Shown here piece by piece: positions 44,796 to 55,913 of a DNA stretch of 64,000 nucleotides. Origin of the DNA: Setophaga petechia (lineage: Eukaryota > Chordata > Aves > Passeriformes > Parulidae). A program made the translations under genes and the position numbers. A model generated the notes under the pieces. The model worked only from the letters and a program-made list of their open reading frames with translations. It ran no database searches and had not been told where the DNA came from. The stretch lies in NCBI GenBank assembly GCA_024362935.1, contig JANCRA010000118.1:82001-146000 (forward strand). Direction: 5' to 3'. The first letter of the stretch is position 1; every line of letters begins with the position of its first letter.

Positions 44796-45425
44796 GTGCT
44801 CCTGGGCTCTCCTGGCACCCCTGTCCTGGTGCAGAGCCCTGTCCTGGCACCCCTGTCTGTGCCAGTGTTCACTGGGGTCTGAGGATGAGGGAAGAGATGA
44901 GGATCTGACTCCAGGTTTCAGAAGGCTGATTTATTATTTTATGATATATATTATATTAAAACTATACTAAAAGAATAGAAGAAAGGATTCCATCAGAATG
45001 CTGGCTAAGAATAGAATAGGAAAGAATGATAACAAAGGCTTGTGTATTGGACAGAGAGTCTGAGCCAGCTGACTGTGATTGGCCATTAATTAAAAACAAC
45101 CAACATGGACCAATCCCAGATGCACCTGTTCATTCCACAGCAGCAGATAATCAATGTTTACATTTTGTTCCTGAGGCCTCTCAGCTTCTCAGGAGGAAAA
45201 ATCCTAAAGAAAGGATTTCCATAAAAGATGTCTGTGACACCTGTCCTGGTGCAGAGCCCTGTCCTGGACTGGCACTCCTGAGTGTCCTGTCCCCATGCAG
45301 AGCCCTGTCCTGGGCTGTCCTGGCACTCCTGGATGTCCTGGCACCCCAGTCCTGGTGCAGGGCTCTGTCCTGTGTATCCTGGCACTCCTGGATGTCCTGG
45401 CTCTCCTGTCCCCATGCCAAGCTCT
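44796..45425. repeat. CCTGTCCTGG-rich minisatellite split by an LTR
   Basis: Degenerate units built from 'cctgtcctggtgcagagccc', 'tgtcctggcactcctggatg' and 'tgtccccatgcagagccc' lie at 44796-44857 and continue at 45240-45425. The LTR at 44858-45239 sits inside. Confidence 0.85.
44858..45239 (-). mobile_element. Solo LTR, family E (copy 1), TSD CCTGTC
   Basis: A 382-bp solo LTR. On the minus strand it starts TGTCACAGACATCTTTTATG. 'aaaataataaatcagcc' serves as poly(A) signal and the end is ACTGGCACA. CCTGTC flanks both sides (44852-44857 and 45240-45245). Since the target is itself CCTGTC-rich, this TSD alone is weak, but the second copy at 58156 confirms the ends. It is a common passerine LTR type, class II by TSD length. 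Confidence 0.9.
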
Positions 45426-45755
45426 GCTCTGGGCTGTGCAGGGGATTTGGGCTGGCCAGGCTGAGGATAACCTTACCCTAGGGAATATTTGAGGATAACC
45501 CCGTTCCTCTCTCCCATGGGAATGTTGGGAGGTCCGTGCTCTCCTGCTCCCCTGAGGAAAGCTCCCTCCTGGGCTGAGTGCACCAAAATCCTCGAGGGAA
45601 AGAGCTCTGGGGCCTGGACACAGGGAAAACAGGGAAGTTCCAAGCTGCTGGGATTTTTTTCTCCCCCATCTGTGGGTTTAGCAGCCCCTGGCCAGGCTGG
45701 AGCAGCTCCTTTGCTGCAGCCGGATCTGTGGGGACAGTGGTGAGGAAATAACTCA
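45426..45755. other. Unassigned sequence
   Basis: Short single-copy stretch with no recognised feature. Confidence 0.4.
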
Positions 45756-45990
45756 GAGAATCATGGAATATCCCCAAGGATCATCAATCCCAGCTCCTGG
45801 CCCTGCCCAGACACCCCAACAATCCCCCCTGTCCCTGGGAGCATTGTCTGGGCAGCCTCGGGGCTCTGCCCATTCCCTGGGAGCTGTTCCAGTGCCCAGC
45901 ACCCAAATCCAGCTCATTTTCACCTCCTGCACTTTCCCTGGCCCTGCCTGACTCCAGCCCTGGGATTCTCCCCTTTTTTCATCACATCCC
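45756..45990 (-). mobile_element. CR1 LINE 3'-end fragment
   Basis: 'gagaatcatggaatatcccc', then 'ggatcatcaatcccagctcc', then 'ctgcccagacaccccaac': a CR1 3' end in reverse orientation with one or two tail units. Confidence 0.8.
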
Positions 45991-46437
45991 AAGTGGGGAA
46001 ATTTCCTGTGGCTTCTTCCATGAAAGTTCTCGTCCCTCTCCAGTTTCAGCTGGTGTAAAAATCCCAGAGCAGCTCATCTGTGCTCACATGTCCATACATC
46101 TGGCTGAGGTGGGAAAACACATGGATTTTAGGAAACCTGATAAATTATACCACTTAATATTCAGTTTTATGATGCCATTAATTGATTTTATCACATAATA
46201 ATTTCTGAAATATTAGTCCAGCTTCCAAATGGTTCAGGTTCCTCATTTCCACCCAAACAAGGCCCCAGTTATTCTGGAAATCTACAAAGGGACAAAATCC
46301 CATCTGAGTGCTCTAGCTTTGCCTTCACTTTATTTCTTTTCAGTTCTGTAGCCAAAATCTGCTGCAGGTTCATTTCTGCAGCCAAATCCATCCTCCATTG
46401 TCCTGAAATTTCAGGGAACAGCCGGCACACAGCAAAC
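45991..46437. other. Unassigned sequence
   Basis: AT-rich single-copy stretch leading into the next array. Confidence 0.4.
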
Positions 46438-47590
46438 CCCATTCCCTGTGAGGGAAATCAAGGATGGCCCAGGATGTGGGATTGGAACTTCCCCACAGAG
46501 CACAGCAAACTTCAATCCCTGTGAGGGAAATCAAGGATGGCAGGATGTGGGATTGAGGATACAACCTCCCCATGGAGCACAGCAAACCCCAGTCCCTGTG
46601 AGGGAAATGAGGGATGGCCCAGGATGTGGGATTGAGAATGAAATTGCCTCATGGAGCACAGCAAAGCCCATTCCCTGTGAGGGAATCAGGAATGGCCCAG
46701 AATGTGGGATTGGGGATGGAACCTCCCCACAGAGCACAGCCAAACCCCATTCCCTGTGGGGGAAATCAAGGATGACCCAGGATGTGGGATTGGAACCTCC
46801 CCACGGAGCACAGCAAACTCCAGTCCCTGTGAGGGAAATGAGGGATGGCCCAGGATGTGGGATTGAGAATGAAATTGCCTCATGGAGCACAGCAAAGCCC
46901 ATTCCCTATGAGGGAATCAGGAATGGCCCAGGATGTGGGATTGGAGATGGAACTTCCCCATGGAGCACAGCAAACTCCAATCCCTGTGAGGGAAATCAAG
47001 GATGGCAGGATGTGGGATTGAGGATACAACCTCCCCATGGAGCACAGCAAACCCCAGTCCCTGTGAGGGAAATGAGGGATGGCCCAGGATGTGGGATTGA
47101 GAATGAAATTGCCTCATGGAGCACAGCAAAGCCCATTCCCTGTGAGGGAATCAGGGATGGCCCAGGATGTGGGATTGGGGATGGAACCTCCCCACAGAGC
47201 ACAGCCAAACCCCATTCCCTGTGGGGGAAATCAAGGATGACCCAGGATGTGGGATTGGAACCTCCCCACGGAGCACAGCAAACTCCAGTCCCTGTAAGGG
47301 AAATGAGGGATGGCCCAGGATGTGGGATTGAGAATGAAATTGCCCCATGGAGCACAGCAAACTCCAGTCCCTGTGAGGAAAATCAGGAATGGCCCAGGAT
47401 GTGGGATTGGAGATGGAACTTCCCCATGGAGCACAGCAAACTCCAATCCCTGTGAGGGAAATCAAGGATGGCAGGATGTGGGATTGAGGATGGAACCTCC
47501 CCATGGAGCACAGCCAGACCCCATTCCCTGTGGGGGAATTGAGGGGTGGCCCAGGATGTGGGATTGGGGATGGAACCTCCCCACAGAGCG
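46438..47590. repeat. ~73-79-bp minisatellite with ~237-bp higher-order period
   Basis: About 15 units with 'ccctgtgagggaaatcaagg', 'atggcccaggatgtgggatt' and 'catggagcacagcaaacccc'. A subtype with 'gagaatgaaattgcctcatg' returns at about 46630, 46867, 47102 and 47332, intervals of 230-237 bp, so three units form the larger repeat. The ~475-bp block around 46590-47060 is repeated in the next ~475 bp. The 335-codon plus frame is a repeat translation. Confidence 0.95.
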
Positions 47591-48078
47591 GGGTCGCTGC
47601 CAAAGCTGTCCCAGAGCCCAGGGCAGCTCTGCCCACACAAATCCTCAGGAATTGCACTGATCCTCTGTGCCCGTGGGAGCCCGGGCTGTGCTTCCTCCTC
47701 CTGGAGACGGGAACACCTAATCCATGCATGGGGCAAGGCTGGTGCTGGTACATTCAGATCCCACAAATCCTGGCTGTTGGACAGTTCCAGGGCAGAGATG
47801 GGTGGGACCAACATTTCACCTGGAATTCTCCTCTCTCCCACCATGCCAGAGTGCCCGTGCAGAGCCCCTGGAATGCAGCCCTGGGATTGCCCCATTCCCA
47901 CTGGCACTGCTGCACGGAAATCTCTTCCAGCTTTTCAGATGAACGAGTATTTTTATTTTCCAAGGCAATATTTATTTCCAAGAACAGATATTTTTATTAT
48001 TCCTTGGATCAAGGGAGGCTGAGCAAGGCACACACCCAGGAGCTGCAGCACTTTGGATCTCATCCTGCAGGGAGCTCA
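47591..48078. other. Unassigned sequence
   Basis: Single-copy-looking. Open frames here continue from or into the adjacent arrays, and no gene is supported. Confidence 0.45.
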
Positions 48079-49700
48079 CCATCCATCCATCCATCCATCC
48101 ATCCATCCATCCATCCATCATCCATCCATCCATCATCCATCCATCCATCCATCCATCATCCATCATCCATCATCCATCCATCCATCCATCCATCATCCAT
48201 CCATCCATCCATCCATCATCCATCCATCCATCCATCCATCCATCCATCCATCATCCATCCATCCATCCATCCATCCATCCATCCATCCATCATCCATCAT
48301 CCATCATCCATCCATCCATCCATCCATCATCCATCCATCCATCCATCCATCATCCATCCATCCATCCATCCATCCATCCATCATCCATCCATCCATCCAT
48401 CCATCATCCATCCATCCATCCATCCATCCATCCATCATCCATCCATCCATCCCTCATCCATCATCCATCCATCCATCCATCCATCCCTCATCCATCCATC
48501 CCCCATCCATCATCCATCCATCCATCATCCATCCATCATCCATCCATCCATCCATCCATCATCCATCCATCATCCATCCATCATCCATCCATCATCCATC
48601 CATCATCCATCCATCCATCCATCCCCCATCCATCATCCATCCATCCATCCATCCATCATCCATCATCCATCCATCCATCATCCATCCATCATCCATCCAT
48701 CATCCATCCATCCATCATCCATCCATCATCCATCCATCATCCATCCATCCATCATCCATCCATCATCCATCCATCATCCATCCATCCATCATCCATCCAT
48801 CCATCCATCATCCATCCATCCATCCATCCATCATCCATCCATCCATGATTCATCCATCCATCCATCATCCATCCATCCATCCATCATCCATCCATCATCC
48901 ATCCATCCATCCATCCATCCATCCATCATCCATCCATCCATCCATCATCCATCCATCATCCATCCATCATCCATCCATCCATCCATCCATCCATCATCCA
49001 TCCATCCATCCATCCATCATCCATCCATCCATCCATCCATCCATCCATCATCCATCCATCCATCCATCCATCCATCCATCCATCATCCATCCATCCATGA
49101 TTCATCCATCCATCCATCATCCATCCATCATCCATCCATCCATCCATCCATCATCCATCCATCATCCATCATCCATCCATCCATCCATCCATCCATCCAT
49201 CCATCCATCCATCATCCATCCATCATCCATCCATCCATCCATCCATCATCCATCCATCCATCCATCCATCATCCATCCATCATCCATCCATCCATCCATC
49301 CATCATCCATCCATCCATCCATCCATCCATCCATCCATCCATCCATCCATCCATCATCCATCATCCATCCATCCATCATCCATCCATCCATCCATCCATC
49401 ATCCATCCATCCATCCATCCATCCATCCATCCATCCATCCATCCATCATCCATCCATCCATCCATCATCCATCCATCCATCCATCCATCCATCCATCCAT
49501 CCATCCATCCATCCATCATCCATCATCCATCCATCCATCATCCATCCATCCATCCATCCATCATCCATCCATCCATCATCCATCCATCCATCCATCCATC
49601 CATCATCCATCCATCCATCCATCCATCATCCATCCATCCATCCATCCATCCATCCATCATCCATCCATCCATCCATCCATCCATCCATCCATCCATCCAT
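48079..49700. repeat. CATC tetramer microsatellite, 1.6 kb, with frequent ATC phase shifts
   Basis: Long (CCAT)n broken every 10-40 bp by an extra ATC ('ccatcatcc'), plus rare CCCT, CCCC and GATT variants. Each 3-bp shift keeps the reading frame, so one Ser-Ile-His-Pro frame remains open across the tract (762 codons including the upstream flank). Larger blocks recur, for example 48841-48870 and 49092-49120 around 'ccatgattcatcc'. Confidence 0.98.
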
Positions 49701-49784
49701 TATTTTGGGGATGGATTCTCCTCTAATTCTTGCCCCAGATGATGCCAAGGCCTTGGCATGGGTGTCTCAAAGAAGCTTTGGATG

Positions 49785-49912
49785 CTCCTGAATCCCTGGA
49801 ATGTCCAAGGCCAGGTTGGAGCCCCCTGGGATAGTGGGAGATGTCCCTGGGGATTGGAATCAGAGCTTTACGATCCCTTCCAATCCAAACCATTCCAGAA
49901 TTGCATGATTTT
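49785..49912 (+). mobile_element. CR1 LINE 3'-end fragment
   Basis: 'tccaaggccaggttggagcc', then 'gtgggagatgtccctgggga', then 'cccttccaatccaaaccatt' and 'gcatgatt': a CR1 3' end with one terminal unit. Confidence 0.85.
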
Positions 49913-50280
49913 AGTTCAGGCACCATTAATTTCCCCACCCAAATTCACATTTATTAAAAATCTATATTTTTACTATATGCATTTTCCTTTTTTGTTATGC
50001 ATTTTCGTTTTTTGAAAGAAGAAATACTTGCCTCAAAATGTTGGGGGTTATTTTATTATGCAAAATTCTGATTTTTATTTCACTTTCACATCTATGAGTG
50101 ACACAGGGACCAAAATGTCTTTGCTCCTAAAGCGTTCCTGTCAAAGCCATAGTGCTGGAATTATTACTTAGCGACTATTTTAATTTACAGAAGATCAGAT
50201 ATGGTGAGAAATTATGTCCTGTGTGTCATTTATTTGTTTGCTGCTATTCCAGGAGAGGAGCTAGAAATCAGACTAAAGAA
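49913..50280. other. Unassigned AT-rich sequence
   Basis: No gene or repeat recognised. Confidence 0.4.
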
Positions 50281-50475
50281 AAGTAAATAAAATAAAAATT
50301 AATTTTAAAAAAAACCCTGAAAAATAAAATATAAAAATAAAATTAAATTAAAAATAAAAAGAAAATATAAATATAAATAAAAATATAATAAAAATTAAAA
50401 TATAATAAAAATTAAAAATAAAAATAAAAGCTAAAATGAAAAAAAAATCAAATAAATTAAATTTTAGAAAAAATA
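50281..50475. repeat. A/T low-complexity tract
   Basis: Irregular 'aaaataaaat', 'aaaattaaaa' and 'ataaaaataa' runs with no fixed period. Confidence 0.85.
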
Positions 50476-51675
50476 GTTTATCTTTCATAAATGAAAGTTT
50501 CCCTGAAAACCTGCACATCTTAAAACTTCAGAACCATTGCAGGGTCTGATCTGTTCCATTCCCAGCAGCCCACATCAAGAACAGGGATTCCAAACCAAAA
50601 TCACAATATTCCATGACCCTAAAATCCTCCTGGCCCCAAAACATGACCCCAGAGAAGGGGAGGACACTGAGGATGCGAATCCCAAATATGGAGGGAGAAA
50701 AAGTGGAGGAAATGGGGCTCTTTATGTGCCTCCCTCCCAGGATCTGCCCAAAATTGATTTGTGGGGGCCTCACAAATTTGCAAAGAGCTGCAAACGTTGC
50801 ATTGGTGAAAAATGGCCCCGTTCCCCGAGGCCCCACTATTATTTTAAGGCATAAATAAAAATAGCAGCATTTCCTCACGCTGAAGAGCCCTAAAACTGCA
50901 TCTGGGGAAGGATGAAATCCTCTTCTGCAGGCCTGAAATGATGATTCACAGGCTCTTCCCACCCCCCGTGACAGAAAATGGGATCTGAGCAGGTTTGTTT
51001 CATTTAAAAGGTCTCATTAAGCCCCAGCCCGAGCTGCTCCGGCCCCATAACAGCCCTAACACGTCAATCCTAATAGAGCCTCCCTGCCGTGGGGTGCCTT
51101 TGGAGGACATCAAAAGGATCCTGCTGCTTTCCCAGCCCAGCGTCCTTCTCTTCTCCCAGGAACATCATTCCAGGGTTTAGCAGGAATTCAGGCTGAGCTC
51201 GCATCCCTTTATCTGCTGGGCACACTCCAAGATGTGCTAATGTCCCACTGAAGTGACAGCGCTGAAACTCAGGAAAATTAAGGATTTCTTGGCTCATTGC
51301 TGCTGCAGGACCAGCTCCATCAGTGCCCATCCTCTGTCCTTAATTAAAACTTTCTTTCCTTTAATAGGTGCTGCATCAGGGGGGCGTGCTGGGCTGGATT
51401 TTGATTTCGGGGTCGTTTTGTTGGTTAACGGCACTTTGGAGATCTCTGATGCGGCTTTTCCTGTGTATGCAGCCCATAATAATTCATCACAGGTGTGCTG
51501 ACACCAATTTAACTGGGACAGAGCCAGTGGCATCCCAGAATTGTAAAGCTCTGCCTGTTACAGCTTCACCTAAACGCTGCTCTTACACATGAAATTCCAA
51601 ACGGGAATTCTGTTGGGAGGAGGGGTTGGATTTATTTAAGAGAATCGCTGATTACAGAGAATTGTCAGCAAATGA
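50476..51675. other. Low-repeat stretch with one exon-like segment
   Basis: No gene can be named. 51368-51492 is preceded by a pyrimidine-rich tract ending in AG ('tttctttcctttaatag') and followed by GT ('catcacag|gtgtgctg'). One frame is open throughout, but no known protein is recognised and 125 bp is short. The 144-codon minus frame at 50528-50962 has no recognisable domain. Confidence 0.4.
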
Positions 51676-51836
51676 GGGGCTGTGAGAGGGGATATTGAGG
51701 GCACTTTGTGGGTCCCTGTGTGCAGGGCCAGGCTCTGCTCCAGGGCCCAGCAGTGGCACCAGAGCCATGGGCAGGTGCAGCCGCAGCTCTCTTCATGGAG
51801 AGCAGGTGGGCACAACTTCCCAAGAATATTTCCTGG

Positions 51837-52469
51837 TGTCCTGGTTTAGGGTGAATTTGGGAGAGAATCTCCAATGGGGGCCCCTCCAGAAAGCAAACCC
51901 ACACAGCCCCTCTGCCCAACCAGTTTGGGAAGGATTCCTCAGAGAGAAGTGGAAAGAACCTGTTTGTTTAACAGGCACAGCACCCCCAGCACACAGAATG
52001 AACAATCCCAGGTGACACCACTCTGTCACCGCTCTGACAAAGATGACAAATTCAGAAAGTCTCTCTGGGGGTGCTCGCTCTGTTCTCAGTCCCTCCTGTG
52101 CTGGGGCAGCTGCTGCAGCCACAAGGTGCAAACTCTCGGTGTTCCCCAGGTCCCAGCCCGGAGCAGGTTCGAGTTGGTCCAGAAAAGGGAAAGGAGAAAC
52201 AGTCCAGGGCAAATTTGCACTGCTGAGCTAAACTAACTAATGAGCAGGAGCAAGAGCAGGAGCAAAGCAGGAGCAAAGCAAAGCAAAAAGCAAAAGCAGC
52301 AGCATGCACTGCCCTGTCTGTGTGTCCCGCCAGCCGTGGGGGAGCGGCTGAGAGCAAAACCAAAACAAAACATTCGCTGTGCAGAGCCAGGCTTGAAGGC
52401 ACAGAACAGATATCCAGCATGAACAGAACACAGGAATGGGGAGACAGCATCAGAACCCACCCTAGGACA
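51837..52469 (-). mobile_element. Solo LTR (family H, copy 1) nested in LTR G, TSD CCTGG
   Basis: 633 bp. On the minus strand it starts TGTCCTAGGGTGGG and ends 'ttcaccctaaaccaggaca'. The exact 5-bp TSD CCTGG is at 51832-51836 and 52470-52474, as expected for ERVL-type (class III) elements. It is related to 54632-55252. The poly(A) signal appears degraded (AACAAA). A GAGCA-rich run lies at 52243-52300. Confidence 0.88.
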
Positions 52470-52707
52470 CCTGGGAATTGCAGCAAGGAACCTCAGAGAA
52501 AGAGAAAACAATTCTTATCTCCATTCTCTGCTCCTGTTGTTTTTGCACATGTGGAATGTGTTATGGAGATTGTTCACCTGAAGGGAATTCTCAACAGGAT
52601 TCTGGTGATGGTTGTTTATTTTAATTGACCTGTTGGGTCAAAGCTGTGTCCTGGCTGTCTGGAGACAGTCATGAGGTTTTTTTTTAGTATTCTTTAGTAT
52701 CTCTATT

Positions 52708-52877
52708 GGACAGTTATAATATAGTATTAATGTAATATGATATAGTTTTAATAAAGCAATTGTTCAGCATGCTGAATCAATGGAGTCAGATGGGACAGTT
52801 ATAATATAGTATTAATGTAATATGATATAGTTTTAATAAAGCAATTGTTCAGCATGCTGAATCAATGGAGTCAGATG
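52708..52877 (+). repeat. Exact 85-bp tandem duplication containing the LTR poly(A) signal
   Basis: 52708-52792 and 52793-52877 are identical and each contains 'ttttaataaagcaattg'. The LTR thus carries two poly(A) signals. Confidence 0.97.
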
Positions 52878-52896
52878 CCAACCATTCCCTGCACCA

Positions 52897-53254
52897 GGGG
52901 CACCCTGCTTTTTGATGGGCAGGGACTGAGCCCAGGAATTCCCCCTGGAGAGGAGGAAAAAATTCCTTGGGCAGTGCCTGAGCCTGGGACAAAGCCCAGA
53001 AAGGGCTTTTAGGGTTTTTAGTTTGGTTTTGTTTTGGGTTTTTTTGTTTAGTTGGGATTTTTTTTTTTAATGGGGGTTTTTGTTTGTGGTTTCTTTTGGG
53101 GGAATTGGGGATTTGGTTTTTGTATTTTTTGTCGTTTTTTGGTCAGTTTTTGAAGAGCTTTCTTTGGTGTTAGTTTTGTTTTGTTTTTTGGTTTGGTTTT
53201 TGGTTTTAGTTTTGGTTTGGTTTTGTCTTTTGTTACCAGGGAGTCTCCTCCCTG
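52897..53254. other. T/G-rich low-complexity sequence
   Basis: From about 53005 to 53240 the sequence is mostly 'ttttggtttggttttgg' without a fixed period. No gene. Confidence 0.6.
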
Positions 53255-53356
53255 GGACATTGCAGAGCCACAGGGACACTCTGGGATGGCCCTGCTGGAG
53301 CAGGGGGTGGCACCAGTGACCCCATGGGCTCCTCCCAGCCTGACCCATTCCATGAT
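53255..53356 (+). mobile_element. CR1 LINE 3'-end fragment (probable)
   Basis: 'gagcagggggtggcaccagt', then 'gaccccatgggctcctccca', then 'acccattccatgatg' fits a diverged CR1 3' end. Confidence 0.55.
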
Positions 53357-54631
53357 GAAAAACTGAGGAGGAACAGCAAATTCTCAGTGTAATCGGCTTC
53401 TATCTGTGAAAGACCCATTTAGTGAAAAAACACATTGTAAAAAAGACAATCTGGAAAGCAAAACTGGGAATTTTTTTGTTTGTTTTGCCCCTGCCTCAAC
53501 ACCACTGAACTGTTTTAAAGGAGCGAGTGCTGTGTGGGGTTTTTGGTCTGGACAACAGCAATTACAATCCCTGTCTTTAGCAGCAAAGCTTCTGCACATT
53601 TCTCCAGTTGGAAATATTTCATTTTTCCCTTTCCTGGCCTGTCTTCCCACAGCAGCTCCTGCTTGGAATTCCCATTTGTCAGTTGTGCCATTCTTGGCTG
53701 CAGAATCTCTGAGGTTTCAAGCTGAGGATGGGAAACTTCGGTGGTTTGGGGTGTTTGGATGTGAAAACCAGGGGATTTTCACTCTGTCCCGCAGCATTCC
53801 AGCTCTCCTGAGCAGGGTTTATGTTGGAATTAAGCCACCAAATACCAGGATAACTCCTTTTTTTTTTACTTTTATTTTTCTTTTTCTGGCTGTTCCTGCT
53901 GCCCACCAGATCCTGCAAGATAAGAGTTGAAGACAGCAACGCCTGAGAGCAAACCCAGGGAAATTACACAGCAGCTCAGCCCTCACACCACGTGTAAACT
54001 TCATGATCTGGTACTTTTATAATGTATTTATAACCCAGGGAAAATGCCTGACTAGAGAGAAAAACCCAGCAATTCCACACCAGGCAATTATGGGAGTGAG
54101 GGAAATGAGAGATTTCCAAGAAATGCTTCCTGTGTTCCTCCTGCAGAGATTTCAGGGGGGGATCTCCATTTCTTGCCCTCCCTTTGTCAGTTCCATGGAA
54201 GGAAAAGGTCATTTTTGACAAGAGGGTATAAAATAGGAGCTGATGGAGCCTGATCCAAACATCTCACTTGGAATTCAGCACCTTGCCCATTTTCCTGTCA
54301 CTCTGATTTTTTAAGTTTTTCTAAGCCTTCTCATGTTCACATTCTTGTAACAAACTTTCTCACACACTTTCTGTAAATACTTATGGTTTTGCATTCTCTT
54401 ATGGAGGAGGAGAAATTTGATGGGCTGTTGGTTTGTCCAGTGTCATTGGAGAGGTGGCACTGTCACCCTCCAATCCACTGCCACTTCTGGAAATCTATAA
54501 ATGTTGGAGACAGAAATTAAATAGTCCTTTTTACCTTGAAAGAGCAGCGTGTCTGCATCGTGTTATTTGTGTCCTACAGTGACATTTTCCTGTGGAATTT
54601 CTCCTTTCCAAGACATCCAAGGCATCATTAC
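53357..54631. other. Unassigned sequence
   Basis: Single-copy-looking and AT-rich. A 174-codon plus frame at 53406-53930 has no recognisable domain and no supported splice sites. Confidence 0.45.
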
Positions 54632-55252
54632 TGTCTTGGTTTAGGGCAAATTTGGGAGAAAACCTCCAAGGGGATTCCTCTAGAAAGCAGATTCAAGCAG
54701 TCCCTCCCTCAGTTGGTTTGGGGAATGATGTCTTTGGAGAAAAGTGGAAAAAACTGTTTATTTAACAGGCAAAGCATTCACCAGCACAAGAAATGAACAA
54801 TATTAAACAATAAAACCTCTCACTGTTCTGAAGAGATGGCAAACTCAGAAAGTTCCTCCACTGGTTGTAGCTCAGCTCACTCAGTCTGTTATCAGTCTCT
54901 TATCAGTCTCTTATCAGTTCCTTATCAGTCCCTGCAGTGCTGGAAATGCTGCAGCCCAGGCCCGGGTGGGCCACAGGTGGAGCTGCCAGTGCTCTGCTGG
55001 GTGTTCAGTCCACAGCAGGCTTAAACAGGTCCAAGAAAAAGAAAAACTACAGTCCAGGGAACTTCTCTGCCTCAGCGAGCTAAAAATGAACTAAAAGCAA
55101 AGGAGAGCCCTGTCCTACCATCTGTCTGTCTGTCTGTGCTGCAGACATCACAGTCCAGGAGAAGGGTGCACTGTCTGAAAACAAGCTGAGCACTTCTTCC
55201 ACCCCCTTCACTCTTAGAACCAGTCTTAAATGTGCAAAACTCATTTTTGGGC
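54632..55252 (-). mobile_element. LTR, family H (copy 2), 5' end unclear
   Basis: On the minus strand its 3' part runs from 'gttaaataaacagtttttt' (poly(A) signal) to 'tttgccctaaaccaagaca', and it aligns with 51837-52469. A four-copy TATCAGTC-type repeat (54889-54930) is internal. Its 5' end runs directly into LTR A copy 3 and no TSD was found, so the junction may be a nested insertion or a recombination. Confidence 0.7.
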
Positions 55253-55913
55253 TGTCTTAGGTTGTAAGATGTGGCTGGGAGTGTGTTCTGTGCCCCCTGT
55301 CAGAGCTGGGGCAGCTCTCTGCTGTTCTTGGGGCAGTTTTCTTGATCTCTGCCACAGCCAATCCTCCCTGCAGGAGATCTCTGCTGTCCATGGCCACTGA
55401 GTGTCCCTGCAGGGCTGATCCAATTCCAGCATCCCATGGGGAGATGCTGTGCCCAGGGCAGGAGCCAAGCATTCCTACCTGGATCCAAGCTGAGCCTGGC
55501 ACAGCACAGCAGCCTTTGCCCCCTGCATTGCCAGAGGAGCAGCTTTCTGCTGCCCTGCATGGCCAGAGGGAGCCCAGGCCCATCTGCAGCAGCCCTGGAG
55601 CTGCAGAGGAAAACTCCCCCCTTGTGCAGGATCCCTGCTCCAGCAGAACCACAGCTGGCACTGCAGGAGGGCTGAGCCCCCCTGGCATGGGGCTGTGCCA
55701 CCCCCTGACCCACAGCGTGCCAGGGCCTGCTCGCACTCTGCCAGGGTTGGTTTGCACTATTGCATTTGTATTTTTAATTTTCCTAGTCAAGAACTGTTAT
55801 TCTTTGCCTCTTAATTTCAAAATTATAATAATTCAGACGGATGGGGTTTGCATTTTCCATTTCAAGGAAGGCTCCTTCCTCTTTAACAGACACCTGTCTG
55901 TTAAACCAGGACA
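55253..55913 (+). mobile_element. Solo LTR, family A (copy 3)
   Basis: 661 bp on plus, starting 'tgtcttaggttgtaagatg' and ending 'tctgttaaaccaggaca'. A poly(A)-like signal precedes 'aagaactgttattctttgcc'. It is nearly identical to copies 1 and 2 over the U3. A sense frame of 199 codons is open and antisense frames are also open. No TSD was found; the left flank is LTR H copy 2. Confidence 0.82.

Larger units (their letters stand above)
51681..52896 (+). mobile_element. Solo LTR (family G), interrupted by another LTR
   Basis: The right part (52475-52896) has LTR hallmarks on plus: 'ttttaataaagcaattgttc' as poly(A) signal, then 'gaatcaatggagtcagatgc' and an end near 'ccctgcacca'. The left part before 51837 ends 'cttcccaagaatatttcctgg', and removing 51837-52474 rejoins it to 'gaattgcagcaaggaacc'. 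A possible 5-bp TSD, GGGGC, flanks 51681 and 52896. The left boundary is the least certain. An 85-bp segment with the poly(A) signal is duplicated. Confidence 0.65.

Noticed and set aside
47503..49791. 762-codon frame rich in Ser-Ile-His-Pro
   Set aside because: It is the CATC microsatellite read in frame; a second frame of 557 codons is also open.
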